DNA of 64,000 nucleotides from Candidatus Limnocylindrales bacterium (GTDB lineage Bacteria > Desulfobacterota > Binatia > UBA1149 > CAITLU01), in the NCBI GenBank assembly GCA_035571835.1, contig DATNBU010000011.1, forward strand, positions 62,001 through 126,000, given 5' to 3'. Both the position numbers and the translations under genes were made by a program. Below the pieces are notes generated by a model. It had not been told where the DNA came from. It saw nothing but the letters and a program-made list of their open reading frames with translations, and did not search any database. How positions within the stretch are numbered: position 1 is the stretch's first letter; each line of letters opens with the position of its first letter. This document shows, piece by piece, positions 34,036 to 44,215 of this stretch.

Positions 34036-34484
34036 ACGGCAGTCCTTACCCGTATTTCTGCGCTTCTGTAAGGGCCGCGCGATGCCGGCAGATCGGAGAG
34101 GAATCTCACAGACAGCGCTGTAAGTATTTGATTTTCCTCCATATGAGGGAGCGCCGATCGTCCTTGGCCGGCCGTCCGGCCCGTGCCGGAACTCCGATTC
34201 AGTTTCGCCCCGCAATCCCCGAAGTTCATGTTGCCGCTCCCCGATGTGGGCGAATTCGCTTGTACTACTGGTGAACACGGGGCATTTAAGAGACCGTCAG
34301 GTGCGCGAAAACGCGTGCGTGATCTGTATTCCGTCGACGCGGCGGTAGACCTGGAAGCCGCGATTTGAGGAATGGCCGTCGAGGGAAGTTCGGCGGCCGA
34401 CATCGGTACGGGGGAAGAGTCGGCCTGGTCCGCCGGTTCTCCATAGACAGACGGTCGGCTTTTCTGGAGGCAAAGGAAACACAA
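34036..34484. other. Gene-free upstream region
   Basis: 449 bp between divergent genes gloA and the Cys-repeat protein. Open frames here have no coding character. It should hold the promoters of both genes, but I see no convincing -35/-10 pair. A Shine-Dalgarno region (GGAGG 34466-34470 and AAAGGA 34472-34477) sits just before the 34485 start. I looked for a cyclic-di-GMP riboswitch and found none. Confidence 0.5.
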
Positions 34485-36656
34485 ATGGAAACCTCAAGCA
34501 TCTCAACGCTTCATGCGAGGGTCGCTCGTTCGACCACCTCGCTCGCGGTGGCGGCAATTCTTGCTGCGGTCGGCTGGAGCAGCAGTGCATCTGCTGCGCA
34601 GTGCCTCGCAGACGCGGCCGGCACATCGGTCAACTGTACAGCCAACGACCTCGGGCTCGCCGGCGCAACCAACGTCACCGGTGACACCACCAACTGTACG
34701 CAGAACGGCGGAACGTTGACGTTCAGCGGAGACCTCGATGTCGACGCGGCGTCGCCGACCCGCTACGACATCGGCTTCTACATTGCCTCCGACAGCGTCC
34801 AGGCCCTTACCGGCCAGTGCACGGTGGTCGCCGCTCCGGCAACTGGAGTCTACGACATCGACAGCGATCAGTGCGGCGACGTACCCGGCAGCACTCCGCT
34901 GTCGGTTCATGTCACCGACGTGACCGTCGCCTGCAAAGATCAGGACAGCGATGGTTTCTTCGATATCTTCGTATGTGCGGGCTACGCCCAGAACGCGCAG
35001 ACCGAATGCAACGGGCCGGACGATCTCGCGGCCGGCACCAAGTCGAAGTGCCAGTGCGACTTCGTGCCCACCGATCTTCCGACTCCGCACTGCACGGACG
35101 ATCCGACCCTCTGCGTCGACGACGGCAACCCCTGCACCGACATCGTGTGCCACCCGAGGGGCGAGGCCGGCGGCGACTTCTTCGGATGCGAGACCGTCAA
35201 CAACAGCACCCCGTGTCCGGACGGCCTCTTCTGCAACGGCGTAGATGTATGCGCGGGCGGCACCTGCACGCATCCGGGCAACCCGTGCACCGGCGGCGGC
35301 GTCTGCGAGTCCTGCAACGAGACCGACGACAACTGTTTCGCCGCGGCCGGCACTCTCTGCCGTGGTGCGGTGAACCTCTGTGACATCGCAGAGAACTGCA
35401 CGGGTTCGTCGACGAGCTGCCCGGCCAACCAGTTCCAGCCGACCACGATCGTCTGCCGCGCATCGGCCGGCGTCTGTGATCCGCAGGAAGTCTGCACCGG
35501 CACGAGCGCAGCCTGTCAGGCGACCGGCTTCCTGCCGAGCAACACGGTCTGCCGTGCGTCGACCGGCGTTTGCGATCCGGCCGAGCTCTGCACCGGTTCG
35601 ACCGGCGCATGCCCGGGCGATTCGTTCCTCCCGAGCAGCACGATCTGCCGCGCTTCGGCCGGCGAGTGCGACGTGGCTGAGCAGTGCACCGGTTCCACCG
35701 GCCCCTGCCCCGGCGACGGCTTCAAGGGCAACGGCACCGGCTGCACCCCGGACTCGAACATCTGCACGGACGACGAGTGCAACGGCGTGGATGCAACCTG
35801 CCACCACCCGAACAACAGCGACCCGTGCAATGACAACAATCAGTGCACCGAGGGCGACATCTGCAGTGGTGGCACGTGCACCGGTGGATCGCCGCTCAGC
35901 TGCGACGACCAGGACGACTGCACCGAGGACACCTGCGTGCCCGCGAGCGGCTGCGTCAACAACCTGATCTGCGCCGACATCTGCCGCAGCCCGGGCTACT
36001 GGGCGACCCACAGCGGCTACGAGAAGGACGGCTCGGTCAACGTCGCGCAGACGCTGCTCGACATCGTCGGACCGCTCTCGGTTTGCGGCCAGACGATCAG
36101 CGCAACCAGCAACCAGGACAGCCCGTTCCTCGACGGACTCGGACTGACCTCGGACCTGCAGGGTCTCTGCATGAAGACGAAGGGCGTCCATCAGAGGCAG
36201 CTCTACCGTCAGCTGGTGGCTGCGGCCCTCAACTGTGCGGCGAGCGGCGCGACCGACTGTGACAACGTGGCCAACACGTACATGGACGTCGACTTCCAGG
36301 ACTGCAGCGACATCTGCGCAGGCCTCCCGGTCGTCGATCCGCCGACGGTTGGCGAGTGCATCGGTCAGCTCGACTGCTTCAACAACGGCGGACAGGTCAT
36401 TCTCGGCACCGGCAAGTGCGCGACGGGAACCTGCCCGAACGAGCAGGTGCTCACCTACTGCGGTGGCGACTTCGGCGCGTGCCCGCTGATCAACGAAGTC
36501 GCGCAGGATTGCGTGGCGTTCGAGAACAACTGCCACGCGCAGGCGATGTGCAACGAGGAGATCAACTTCTGTCCGAAGAACACTCCCGCTTCGAGCCCCA
36601 AGGCTTGCCAGGAAGCGAGGTTCGACGACTGCACGATCGACGACTGCGCACCGTAA
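34485..36656 (+). CDS. Secreted disulfide-rich protein with four 32-residue Cys repeats
   Basis: 723 residues from ATG 34485; signal peptide ARSTTSLAVAAILAAVGWSS, cut near ASA-A. Residues about 20-200 are an unassigned domain ending in a C-x-C segment. Then come C-D-D-G-like disulfide loops and four 32-residue repeats (bases about 35355-35740) with cysteines at repeat positions 2, 9, 15 and 22 and the motif CDxxExCTG. A C-D-D-x-D-D-C-T-E-D-T-C segment and a C-terminal domain of about 210 residues with S-P-G-Y-W-A-T-H follow. The repeat is the same one found 39 times in the convergent gene. Probably a surface or extracellular protein; a GNRA-loop terminator follows. Confidence 0.85.
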   Translation: METSSISTLHARVARSTTSLAVAAILAAVGWSSSASAAQCLADAAGTSVNCTANDLGLAGATNVTGDTTNCTQNGGTLTFSGDLDVDAASPTRYDIGFYIASDSVQALTGQCTVVAAPATGVYDIDSDQCGDVPGSTPLSVHVTDVTVACKDQDSDGFFDIFVCAGYAQNAQTECNGPDDLAAGTKSKCQCDFVPTDLPTPHCTDDPTLCVDDGNPCTDIVCHPRGEAGGDFFGCETVNNSTPCPDGLFCNGVDVCAGGTCTHPGNPCTGGGVCESCNETDDNCFAAAGTLCRGAVNLCDIAENCTGSSTSCPANQFQPTTIVCRASAGVCDPQEVCTGTSAACQATGFLPSNTVCRASTGVCDPAELCTGSTGACPGDSFLPSSTICRASAGECDVAEQCTGSTGPCPGDGFKGNGTGCTPDSNICTDDECNGVDATCHHPNNSDPCNDNNQCTEGDICSGGTCTGGSPLSCDDQDDCTEDTCVPASGCVNNLICADICRSPGYWATHSGYEKDGSVNVAQTLLDIVGPLSVCGQTISATSNQDSPFLDGLGLTSDLQGLCMKTKGVHQRQLYRQLVAAALNCAASGATDCDNVANTYMDVDFQDCSDICAGLPVVDPPTVGECIGQLDCFNNGGQVILGTGKCATGTCPNEQVLTYCGGDFGACPLINEVAQDCVAFENNCHAQAMCNEEINFCPKNTPASSPKACQEARFDDCTIDDCAP

Positions 36657-36691
36657 ACGGTTCGCCGGCGTAAGCCGGCAGTCGTAAGCCG

Positions 36692-36733
36692 AAAGGGCGG
36701 GTGTCGCGAAAGCGGCACCCGCCCTTTTCTTTT
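36692..36733 (+). terminator. Rho-independent terminator with GAAA tetraloop
   Basis: A 16-bp stem with a single T-G wobble (36692-36707 with 36712-36727) is capped by GAAA (36708-36711). It is followed by TCTTTT on the plus strand, 35 bp past the stop of the Cys-repeat gene. Confidence 0.88.
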
Positions 36734-37184
36734 GGCGACCATTCCAACGGCGGTGCAGACGATGGTGGTTGTCGCGCACCGCGGCCGCAGCGCCTGTCGA
36801 CGCTGCCTTCGTCCGAGGCGCCGTGGGATGCGGCCCTTGCGAATGGGCTGCCAGCTGCCGTGACTGCGAGAAATCCTCCAGTCATCTGCAGTGCTTCATG
36901 GACGACGGGCGACGACCGGTTGCTGCTCGTCGCCTACATCAACAAGCTTCGATGTGGGCAATGTTTTCGACGCCTGGATGCGGCCGTCCGAGCAGGCCCC
37001 TGCCGGTTCGCTTCCGCAACGACTCACAGCCTTTTTTCACCGGGGCTCCGGTCTTGCAGGTGACACGATCGACCGTCGCTGACCTTCTTGCGGCGATATC
37101 AACGTGCGCCGTTGCCGTCGCACTCATGGATGACACCGCACGTGCATCACCGGGATGAGCGGCGATGCGGTCGGTGTGTCCGAT
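36734..37184. other. Gene-free region between convergent Cys-repeat genes
   Basis: 451 bp between the terminator of the 34485 gene and the stop of the giant repeat gene. Short frames on both strands lack start signals and coding character. I see no obvious terminator hairpin for the minus-strand gene here. Confidence 0.5.
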
Positions 37185-40100
37185 TCAGTTCGCCTCGGGC
37201 AGCGTCGTCGTCGTCGACGCTTCGCCCGATTCGTCGGCGGCTGCCGCAGCGGGACAGTGCGGCGTGCCGCTCAGGCCGACTGCCTTGCGCAGGATGGCGA
37301 GCGCATCGGCGGCACTGACCTTGTTGTCGCCGTTGTAGTCGCACCGCACCAGAGGACAGGTTCCCGTTCCAACCGCGGTTCGCAGCGCCGCAAGGGCATC
37401 GCCGGCGCTCAGCTTGTGGTCGTCGTTGGCGTCGCCGCAGAGGATTTCATCCCGCAGCGTCGTCGTCGTTACCCCGCATGAAGGAATCGAGATGCCGGCG
37501 CAGGTGCCGTTCGCGCAGATATCGTTCTGCGTGCACTCGTCGCCGTCGTTGCACGGGCTGCTGTCGGAATCGGCCGCGCTGCAGTTGTCGAGGGCCTCGT
37601 TGCACGACTCGCTGCAGTTGCCGTCACCGTCCGGACCGGGGCAGGGGTTACCGGCGTGGAGGCTGCACGTCCCGTTGTTGCAGGTGTCGGCGCCGTCGCA
37701 GAATGCGCCGTCGTCGCACGGCGAAGAGTTGCTGACGTGTGTGCACGAATCGGTGGCCTCGTTGCACGAATCGTTCGTGCAGGCCGTCGTGTCGCTGCAG
37801 TCGCGGGCCGTACCGGCCGTGCAGGCGCCGCCGACGCATTTCTCGCCCACCGTGCAGAACGCAGAATCGTCGCACGGAGCCTGGTCGGGCCTGGCCGTGT
37901 GCGAGCAGATGTCGCCACCCTCGTCGCAGCCGTCGTCGGTGCAGGGATTGGTATCGCTGCAGTCGCGCGTCGTTCCCGAGCACGCGCCGTCCTTGCACGT
38001 GTCGGCGGAAGTGCAGAACAGACCGTCGTCGCACGGCGCCGTGTTGTTGGTGTGCGTGCAGGTGTCGTTGACCTCGTCGCACGCATCGGTCGTGCAGGCG
38101 TTGGTATCCGCGCAGTTGCGCGGAGTACCCGAGCAGACGCCGCCGTTGCAGATGCCCTCGGTCGAACAGAACGCCGCGGTGCCGCAGCTCTGGCCGTTCG
38201 TGTTGATTTCGGCCGGGCATGCAATCGAGGTCCCGCTGCAGATCTCCGCCGTGTCGCAGATGCCGGTGGAAACCCGGCACACGGTCTGGCTCGTCGCGAG
38301 CAGATCGGCGGGGCAGGTTGCGGACGAACCCGGGCACAGCTCTGCAACGTCGCAGGCTCCTGCGGCGCTGCGACAGACGGTCTGGCTGGTGGCGAATGCA
38401 TCGGCCGGGCAGGCCGTCGACGATCCGGAACAGAGCTCGGCGGCGTCGCACGCACCGACGGCAGTGCGGCAGACCGCCTGACTCGAAGCGAACGCGTCGG
38501 CAGGACACGCCGGCGACGCTCCGGTGCAGCTCTCGGCCACATCGCACGAGCCGGACGCGCTTCGACAGACCGTCGACGAACCGGCAACCGCATTTGCCGG
38601 ACATGTCGCTGCTGCGCCGGTGCAGGTTTCGGCGGGATCGCACACGCCGGTCGATTCGCGGCACAGCGTCTGGCTCGATGCGAACGTATCCGACGGGCAC
38701 GAAGCGGAAGTGCCGGTGCACCCTTCGCTCGAGTCGCAGATGCCCGTCGATGCGCGGCACAGCGTGTTGAACGCAACCAGCGTGTCCGCCGGACAGGCGG
38801 CCGACTGCCCGGAACAGATCTCCGCAACGTCGCACGGGCCCGCCGATGCACGGCACGTCAGGTTCGAAACGAACGTGTCGGCCGGACACGCCTGCGACGA
38901 TCCCGGACAGAGTTCGGCTGCGTCACAGATTCCCGCGGCCGAGCGGCAGGTCGTTCCGGTAAGGAACGAGTCGGACGGACACGACGCGCTCGTTCCACTG
39001 CACGTCTCGGTCGCGTCGCATATGCCGGTTGATGAGCGGCAGATTGCACCGGACGCGAATGCATCGACCGGGCAGGCGGCTGCTGTACCCGAGCAGCTTT
39101 CCGCAGCGTCACAGATTCCAGCCGACGCGCGACACGTCGTAGCCGGCGACAGGAACGTGTCGACCGGACACGCGGGGCTGGTCCCGTTGCACTGTTCGAT
39201 CGTATCGCACGGTCCCGACAGCTGGCGGCACGTCGTTCCCGACGGGACGAGGCCGTCGGCCTGGCAATCCGGGCTCGCGCCCGAGCAGACCTCGCCCGGA
39301 TCGCATCCACCTGCCGACGGACGGCAGACGGTCGTGCTCGTCAGCAGCGAATCGGCAGGACACACAGCGCTCGATCCCGAGCATGTCTCGGCGGCGTCGC
39401 ATACGCCGACGGATCCGCGACACGTCGTCGCGGCCGAAAGGAACGAGTTGACCGGGCAGTTGACGCTGAGTCCGCTGCACGTCTCCGCCGAATCGCACAC
39501 GCCGCTCGACGTGCGGCAGATCGACGCCGTAGAGAGCACCGAGTCGGCCGGACACGCGGGACTCGTACCCGTGCAGGTCTCGACCGAATCGCACACGCCG
39601 GCCGCGCCGCGACAGATCGTGGCCGGTGATGCGAACGTATTTGCCGGACACGCAGCGGCCGATCCGCTGCAGGTCTCCGCACTGTCGCACGCATCGCTCG
39701 ATGCTCGGCACGTGACGGAAGGCGATGCGAACAGGTCCGTCGGACACGCCGGCGCGGTCCCGCTGCAGACTTCGACCGAATCGCAGACGCCGCCGGAGGC
39801 TCGGCATACCGTGTCGACCGCCACGAACGCATCGAACGGACACGCCCCCGATACTCCGGAGCAGAACTCCGCAGTGTCGCAGCTGCCTGCGGACGCGCGG
39901 CACGGAGTGGTCGTGGGCAGGAACGAATTGGCAGGGCACGAAGGGCCCGCTCCATTGCAGGTCTCGGCGACGTCGCACACGCCGGCCGAAGAACGACATG
40001 TCGTCGCAGTACCGAGGAACGAGTCCGCCGGGCACGACGCGCTGCCGCCGGTGCACGTCTCCGCCGTATCGCAGACGCCGGCGGAAGTGCGGCACGTCGT

Positions 40101-43100
40101 GGTGCTCGCGACGAACTGATCCGACGGGCAAGCGATCGCGTCTCCGGTGCAGCTCTCGGCCGTATCGCAGGCGCCGGCTGCGCTCCGGCACGGGACATTC
40201 GATGCAACGAATCCGTTTGCCGGGCAGCTTGCCGACGCGCCCGTGCAGGTTTCCGCCGCATCGCATACGCCGGCCGAGGCGCGGCACGTCAGCGTCGATG
40301 GAAAGAAGGAATCGAACGGGCAGGCTGCGCTGTTGCCGGAGCACGATTCTGCGCTGTCGCAGATTCCCGCCGAAGGCCGGCAGGCGGTGCTGGATGGGAG
40401 GAACGCATTGGCCGGGCAGGCGGCCGCCGAGCCGGAGCAGGTCTCGGCGGCATCGCAGATCCCATTCGACGTCCGGCACACGGTTGCCGTGGTCAGGAAC
40501 GAGTCTGTTGGGCATGCCGCGGCGGTTCCCGTGCACGCCTCGCTGGTATCGCAGACGCCGCTTGCCGGGCGGCACGTGACCGTCGAGGCCACGAAATCGT
40601 TGGCCGGACATGTCGCCGACGCTCCGGTGCAGGCCTCGGCAACGTCACAGATGTCCGCGGCGGCGCGACACGTGATGTCCGACGCGAGGAAAGAATCCGC
40701 AGGACATGCGGCGCCGCCCCCGGTGCACGACTCGACGCTGTCGCAGCTTCCGGCAGCAGCCCGGCAGACCGTGCTCGACGCAACGAATCCGTTGGCCGGG
40801 CATGCGGCCGTCGTGCCGGTGCAGCTCTCGGCCACGTCGCAGACGCCGGTCGAGCTGCGGCACACCGTCGACGCCGGCAGGAACAGATCGCCGGGACACG
40901 CGGCGCCGGTTCCGCTGCACGATTCACTGGTGTCGCAGACACCGGAAGCGGCGCGGCAGATCGACGACGTGGCGATGAACGCGTTGGTGGGGCAGGCCGC
41001 GGCGGTTCCGGTGCAGGATTCCGCGGTGTCGCAGACACCGGCCGACGCGCGGCAGACCGTCGTCGTCGGCACGAACGCATTGCCCGGGCACGCAGCGGAA
41101 GTTCCCGTGCAGCTCTCTACCGTGTCACAGATGCCGGCCGAGCCGCGGCATGTGACATCCGAAGCCCGGAACACGTCGGCCGGACATGCGGACGTCGACC
41201 CGCTGCAGAATTCGACGGTGTCGCAGACGCCCGCAGCCGTGCGGCACGCGGTATCGGACGCGGCGAAATCATTCGACGGACAATCGGGCGATGCGCCGTT
41301 GCAGTCTTCTTCGAGGTCGCACACTCCGGTGGCGTCGCGGCAGACGGTCGGGAAGTCGAGGAAATTGTCGATCGGACATGCACCCGACGATCCGGTGCAC
41401 GATTCGGCCGCGTCGCATACGCCGGCCGTCTGCCGGCAGACCGTGCTCGACGGCTGGAAAATATCGGCAGGACAACCGGCCGACGCTCCGGTGCAGAGCT
41501 CGGCCGTGTCGCAGACCCCCGTGGTCGCCCGGCACAGCGTGCTCGACGCAAGGAAGCCGTCGGCCGGACAAAGCGCGCTCGAGCCGGTGCAGGATTCGAC
41601 AGCATCGCAGACGCCGACCGTCGAGCGACAGACGATGTCGGACGCGACGAAGACGTTGCCCGGACACAGCGCGGTCGATCCCGTGCAACTCTCGGCGATG
41701 TCGCAGACACCGCCGGATTCGCGGCAGACCGTCGACGCTGAAACGAAAAGATCGACCGGGCAGGCGGCGGCCGCGCCCGTGCAGCTCTCGGCCGTGTCGC
41801 AGACGCCGGCGGACGAACGGCAGACCTGCGTGCTGGCGGACAGCGAATCCGAAGGACAGCTCGCCGCGGAGCCGGTGCACGATTCCGCCGGATCGCAGAT
41901 TCCGGCCGAGCCGCGACAGGTCGTTGCGACAGTTCGGAACAGGCACGTCACGGTATTGCAGCAGATGCCCGATTCGCACTGCTCGCTCAGGCCGACCGAG
42001 CCGTCACCGCAGATGCCTTCGACCGCGCCGATATCGCACGCCGTGCCCTGAGGCCGCGTCTCCCCGCGTTGATCGTTCGGCTGGCAGCGACGCAGCGTGC
42101 TTACGAGCGTGCCATCGGGCGTTCCCGGATTGCCGGCGTTCAGCGCGACGCTCGAGGAAGTCAGCTGCAGGTTTCGAGTGGTGCCGCCGTTGGTGGCGAG
42201 TGCGCCCGACAGTCCCGGATTCAGCGGTGCAGCAACCGTTCCGAACTGATCTCCGGTATTCGAAAATCCCGTGCAGCCGCCGATGTCGCGAACACCGATC
42301 AGGTTGTAGCCCTGGGAAACGACGGCTGCCGCGCTCGCGGTCGAGCAGTCGAACACCTTGTTGGCCGCAAGCGGGCTAAGATCCGTGTTGTTGGCGATGA
42401 TCGTGTTGCCGACGTTGACGGTGCCGGCGCCTCGCGCGAGACCGCCGCCGTCGCCGCCGCCGCTGGAATTGGCATCAGCGGTATTGCCCGCGATCGTCAC
42501 GTTGTTCATGAGCAGCACGCTCGACGCATCGCCGGACCAGAAGATCGCGCCGCCGCTGCCATCGGCAGAGTTGGCGACGAAGCTCGAGTTGGTGATGGTT
42601 GCGCCCGCGCCGTTGCTCGTGCTGGAGAACGCGCCGCCGTCGTTTGTGTTGGTATTGCCCGTGAAAAGGCTGCCGCTGATGGTCGTGACCGCGTTGGTAA
42701 CCGCCACACGAACGGCGCCTCCGGCCTTCGCACCGGTCGCCTGATTGCCGGTAAATTCGCAATCGCTGATCGTCAGCGTCGTTCCCGTAGCGGAGTTGAA
42801 GAATATTCCTGCGCCTTCGACCGCGTGACCGTTTCGTATGGTGACCCCCGAGACCGAAAAGTTTCCTTTCGTGATCTCGAAGACGCGTGTCGACGCCGTC
42901 CCCTCGACGAACGTCGCAGCCGCCCCGGCGCCGGTGATGACGAGATTGTTGGGCGTCGTGTCGCCGACGGTCAGTTGTGCGGTCGTCGAGTACGTGCCGG
43001 CCGGAACGAGGATCGTATCGTCGTTATAAGCGCCGCTGCCGACGCAGCCGCCGGTGTCGACGTCGTTGTTCGCGGATGCGATCGCCTCGCGCAGCGAGCA

Positions 43101-43253
43101 TGCTGGGCCGGTTCCGTTTTCGTCGGTCGTCGTATTGACGGTGATGGTTGCAGCGAACCCGCGATCGGCTGCGAGCGAGAGCAATGCGCCGAGCACCAGC
43201 GCACGCGCGGACAGACGGGTACGACGGCCACAAACCGGGCTCGGAAAAATCAT
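37185..43253 (-). CDS. Giant secreted protein: CSLREA/beta-helix, 39 Cys repeats, dockerin-like end
   Basis: 2022 residues from ATG 43253 (GGGGGAG just upstream). The signal peptide is SARALVLGALLSLAADRGFA. A CSLREA motif (C-S-L-R-E-A-I-A-S-A-N-N) opens a right-handed parallel beta-helix of about 360 residues like polymorphic outer-membrane proteins. Residues about 440-1680 hold 39 repeats by my count, nearly all exactly 32 residues, with Cys at positions 2, 9, 15 and 22. Next is about 200 residues of other C-D-D-G/C-x-G-G-x-C disulfide loops, then two EF-hand-like loops (DANDDHKLSAGDALAALR and DYNGDNKVSAADALAILR) as in type I dockerins, with TTTTL linkers. Probably a long, rigid, calcium-binding surface fibre. 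Confidence 0.88.
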   Translation of the reverse strand: MIFPSPVCGRRTRLSARALVLGALLSLAADRGFAATITVNTTTDENGTGPACSLREAIASANNDVDTGGCVGSGAYNDDTILVPAGTYSTTAQLTVGDTTPNNLVITGAGAAATFVEGTASTRVFEITKGNFSVSGVTIRNGHAVEGAGIFFNSATGTTLTISDCEFTGNQATGAKAGGAVRVAVTNAVTTISGSLFTGNTNTNDGGAFSSTSNGAGATITNSSFVANSADGSGGAIFWSGDASSVLLMNNVTIAGNTADANSSGGGDGGGLARGAGTVNVGNTIIANNTDLSPLAANKVFDCSTASAAAVVSQGYNLIGVRDIGGCTGFSNTGDQFGTVAAPLNPGLSGALATNGGTTRNLQLTSSSVALNAGNPGTPDGTLVSTLRRCQPNDQRGETRPQGTACDIGAVEGICGDGSVGLSEQCESGICCNTVTCLFRTVATTCRGSAGICDPAESCTGSAASCPSDSLSASTQVCRSSAGVCDTAESCTGAAAACPVDLFVSASTVCRESGGVCDIAESCTGSTALCPGNVFVASDIVCRSTVGVCDAVESCTGSSALCPADGFLASSTLCRATTGVCDTAELCTGASAGCPADIFQPSSTVCRQTAGVCDAAESCTGSSGACPIDNFLDFPTVCRDATGVCDLEEDCNGASPDCPSNDFAASDTACRTAAGVCDTVEFCSGSTSACPADVFRASDVTCRGSAGICDTVESCTGTSAACPGNAFVPTTTVCRASAGVCDTAESCTGTAAACPTNAFIATSSICRAASGVCDTSESCSGTGAACPGDLFLPASTVCRSSTGVCDVAESCTGTTAACPANGFVASSTVCRAAAGSCDSVESCTGGGAACPADSFLASDITCRAAADICDVAEACTGASATCPANDFVASTVTCRPASGVCDTSEACTGTAAACPTDSFLTTATVCRTSNGICDAAETCSGSAAACPANAFLPSSTACRPSAGICDSAESCSGNSAACPFDSFFPSTLTCRASAGVCDAAETCTGASASCPANGFVASNVPCRSAAGACDTAESCTGDAIACPSDQFVASTTTCRTSAGVCDTAETCTGGSASCPADSFLGTATTCRSSAGVCDVAETCNGAGPSCPANSFLPTTTPCRASAGSCDTAEFCSGVSGACPFDAFVAVDTVCRASGGVCDSVEVCSGTAPACPTDLFASPSVTCRASSDACDSAETCSGSAAACPANTFASPATICRGAAGVCDSVETCTGTSPACPADSVLSTASICRTSSGVCDSAETCSGLSVNCPVNSFLSAATTCRGSVGVCDAAETCSGSSAVCPADSLLTSTTVCRPSAGGCDPGEVCSGASPDCQADGLVPSGTTCRQLSGPCDTIEQCNGTSPACPVDTFLSPATTCRASAGICDAAESCSGTAAACPVDAFASGAICRSSTGICDATETCSGTSASCPSDSFLTGTTCRSAAGICDAAELCPGSSQACPADTFVSNLTCRASAGPCDVAEICSGQSAACPADTLVAFNTLCRASTGICDSSEGCTGTSASCPSDTFASSQTLCRESTGVCDPAETCTGAAATCPANAVAGSSTVCRSASGSCDVAESCTGASPACPADAFASSQAVCRTAVGACDAAELCSGSSTACPADAFATSQTVCRSAAGACDVAELCPGSSATCPADLLATSQTVCRVSTGICDTAEICSGTSIACPAEINTNGQSCGTAAFCSTEGICNGGVCSGTPRNCADTNACTTDACDEVNDTCTHTNNTAPCDDGLFCTSADTCKDGACSGTTRDCSDTNPCTDDGCDEGGDICSHTARPDQAPCDDSAFCTVGEKCVGGACTAGTARDCSDTTACTNDSCNEATDSCTHVSNSSPCDDGAFCDGADTCNNGTCSLHAGNPCPGPDGDGNCSESCNEALDNCSAADSDSSPCNDGDECTQNDICANGTCAGISIPSCGVTTTTLRDEILCGDANDDHKLSAGDALAALRTAVGTGTCPLVRCDYNGDNKVSAADALAILRKAVGLSGTPHCPAAAAADESGEASTTTTLPEAN
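38213..41933 (-). repeat. Array of 39 96-bp coding repeats
   Basis: Each unit encodes 32 residues (three late units encode 31). Cysteine codons are conserved, but the DNA between units is well diverged, so the array is old or under diversifying pressure. The bias creates long, meaningless open frames on the opposite strand. Confidence 0.85.
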
Positions 43254-43473
43254 GACTCCCCCTGTTGCGGGCGTGAGACAGCTATGGATTCCGGCTTTCT
43301 CTTTCGCGCGAACGGCCATCACGCGATCGATTCGCCGGATCCGGCCCGTGGCTCAGCGTCGGCGGGCCCAAATCGCCAACTACAACGGTTTTCACCTGAT
43401 GTCGATGTAAAAATCCGAATGACGCGGGCGTGATGACGCTTGGATCACAGTGCGCTGCGACTAAGGCGCGACG

Positions 43474-44076
43474 TCAGCGCGGCCGCGGATGCTTTGATCC
43501 TGCCAGGCTGCTCTTGCTCGCCGCCGCGCGCTTGCGATCCCGTCGCTCGGGAGCCACCGGCCGCTTCTTTCTTGCTGCCTCCTCGCGCCGGATCACGAGG
43601 CGACCGTCGCTGCCCTCGGTCAGGCACGTCCGGCAACGCCACCGGTGCATCGGGCGCGCGGCGTGGCGCGACCTCTCGCAGTTGGGGCAATGGTGCAGGT
43701 AGACGATGCGGCTCTCGGCGTCCTTGCTGCGGACGACGACAGGGATGCGGACGCGCGGCTCGAAACCGGCCATACGCATCAACTCTTCCCATTCCGAGCC
43801 ATGCGGCCTGGCCGCGTTCCCGTAGAGCTCGAAGACGGCGGCATGCGCGGCTTCGTGGCAGAGAATTTCGGCGAGCAGGTGCGACTGCGAGTCGCGCAGC
43901 GACGGTGTCAGCCGGATGAGCTGTTCTTCCTGGTAACAGCGGCCGAACGCGCGGCGAAGGCGCGGCGAAAATTCGATCCGCAGCGTGTCGGCGAGAGACG
44001 GGGTATCCCAACGCGAAAGCCAGTGAGCCACGCGCTTTTGCAGCCGCTGGGGAAGCTCGGAGTTCTGGAGTGACAT
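43474..44076 (-). CDS. SprT-like zinc metalloprotease-domain protein
   Basis: 200 residues from ATG 44076. The metal site H-E-A-A-H (residues 74-78) and a later G-S-E-W-E-E-L-M-R-M-A-G match the SprT/Spartan fold. A C-terminal zinc ribbon (C-P-N-C and C-R-T-C) and a basic tail follow. Eukaryotic Spartan removes DNA-protein crosslinks; bacterial SprT proteins are poorly defined. The basic tail and zinc ribbon make nucleic-acid binding plausible. Confidence 0.85.
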   Translation of the reverse strand: MSLQNSELPQRLQKRVAHWLSRWDTPSLADTLRIEFSPRLRRAFGRCYQEEQLIRLTPSLRDSQSHLLAEILCHEAAHAAVFELYGNAARPHGSEWEELMRMAGFEPRVRIPVVVRSKDAESRIVYLHHCPNCERSRHAARPMHRWRCRTCLTEGSDGRLVIRREEAARKKRPVAPERRDRKRAAASKSSLAGSKHPRPR

Positions 44077-44215
44077 GGGCGCGGAAGCTAGCACGACGTT
44101 GCGTGCAGTTCCCATTCGCATCCGCCTGCCGGCGGGACCGCTGAATTTGCATCTTCCGGCCGAATGGGCGTCGTCCGGACAGCCGAGCTCTGCGAATATC
44201 GGCTCGATTCTTGAC

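Noticed and set aside
36734..37184. Short frames between the two Cys-repeat genes (for example 36769-37158)
   Set aside because: No ribosome site, atypical composition, and no recognisable domain.
38213..41933. Regular 96-bp repeats as a CRISPR-like array
   Set aside because: The units are coding, diverged from each other, and have no alternating spacer/repeat pattern.
40147..42051. Long plus-strand open frames (up to about 630 codons) opposite the giant Cys-repeat gene
   Set aside because: They arise from the biased codons of the repeated minus-strand gene. They have no ribosome site, no recognised domain, and repeat with the same 96-bp period.
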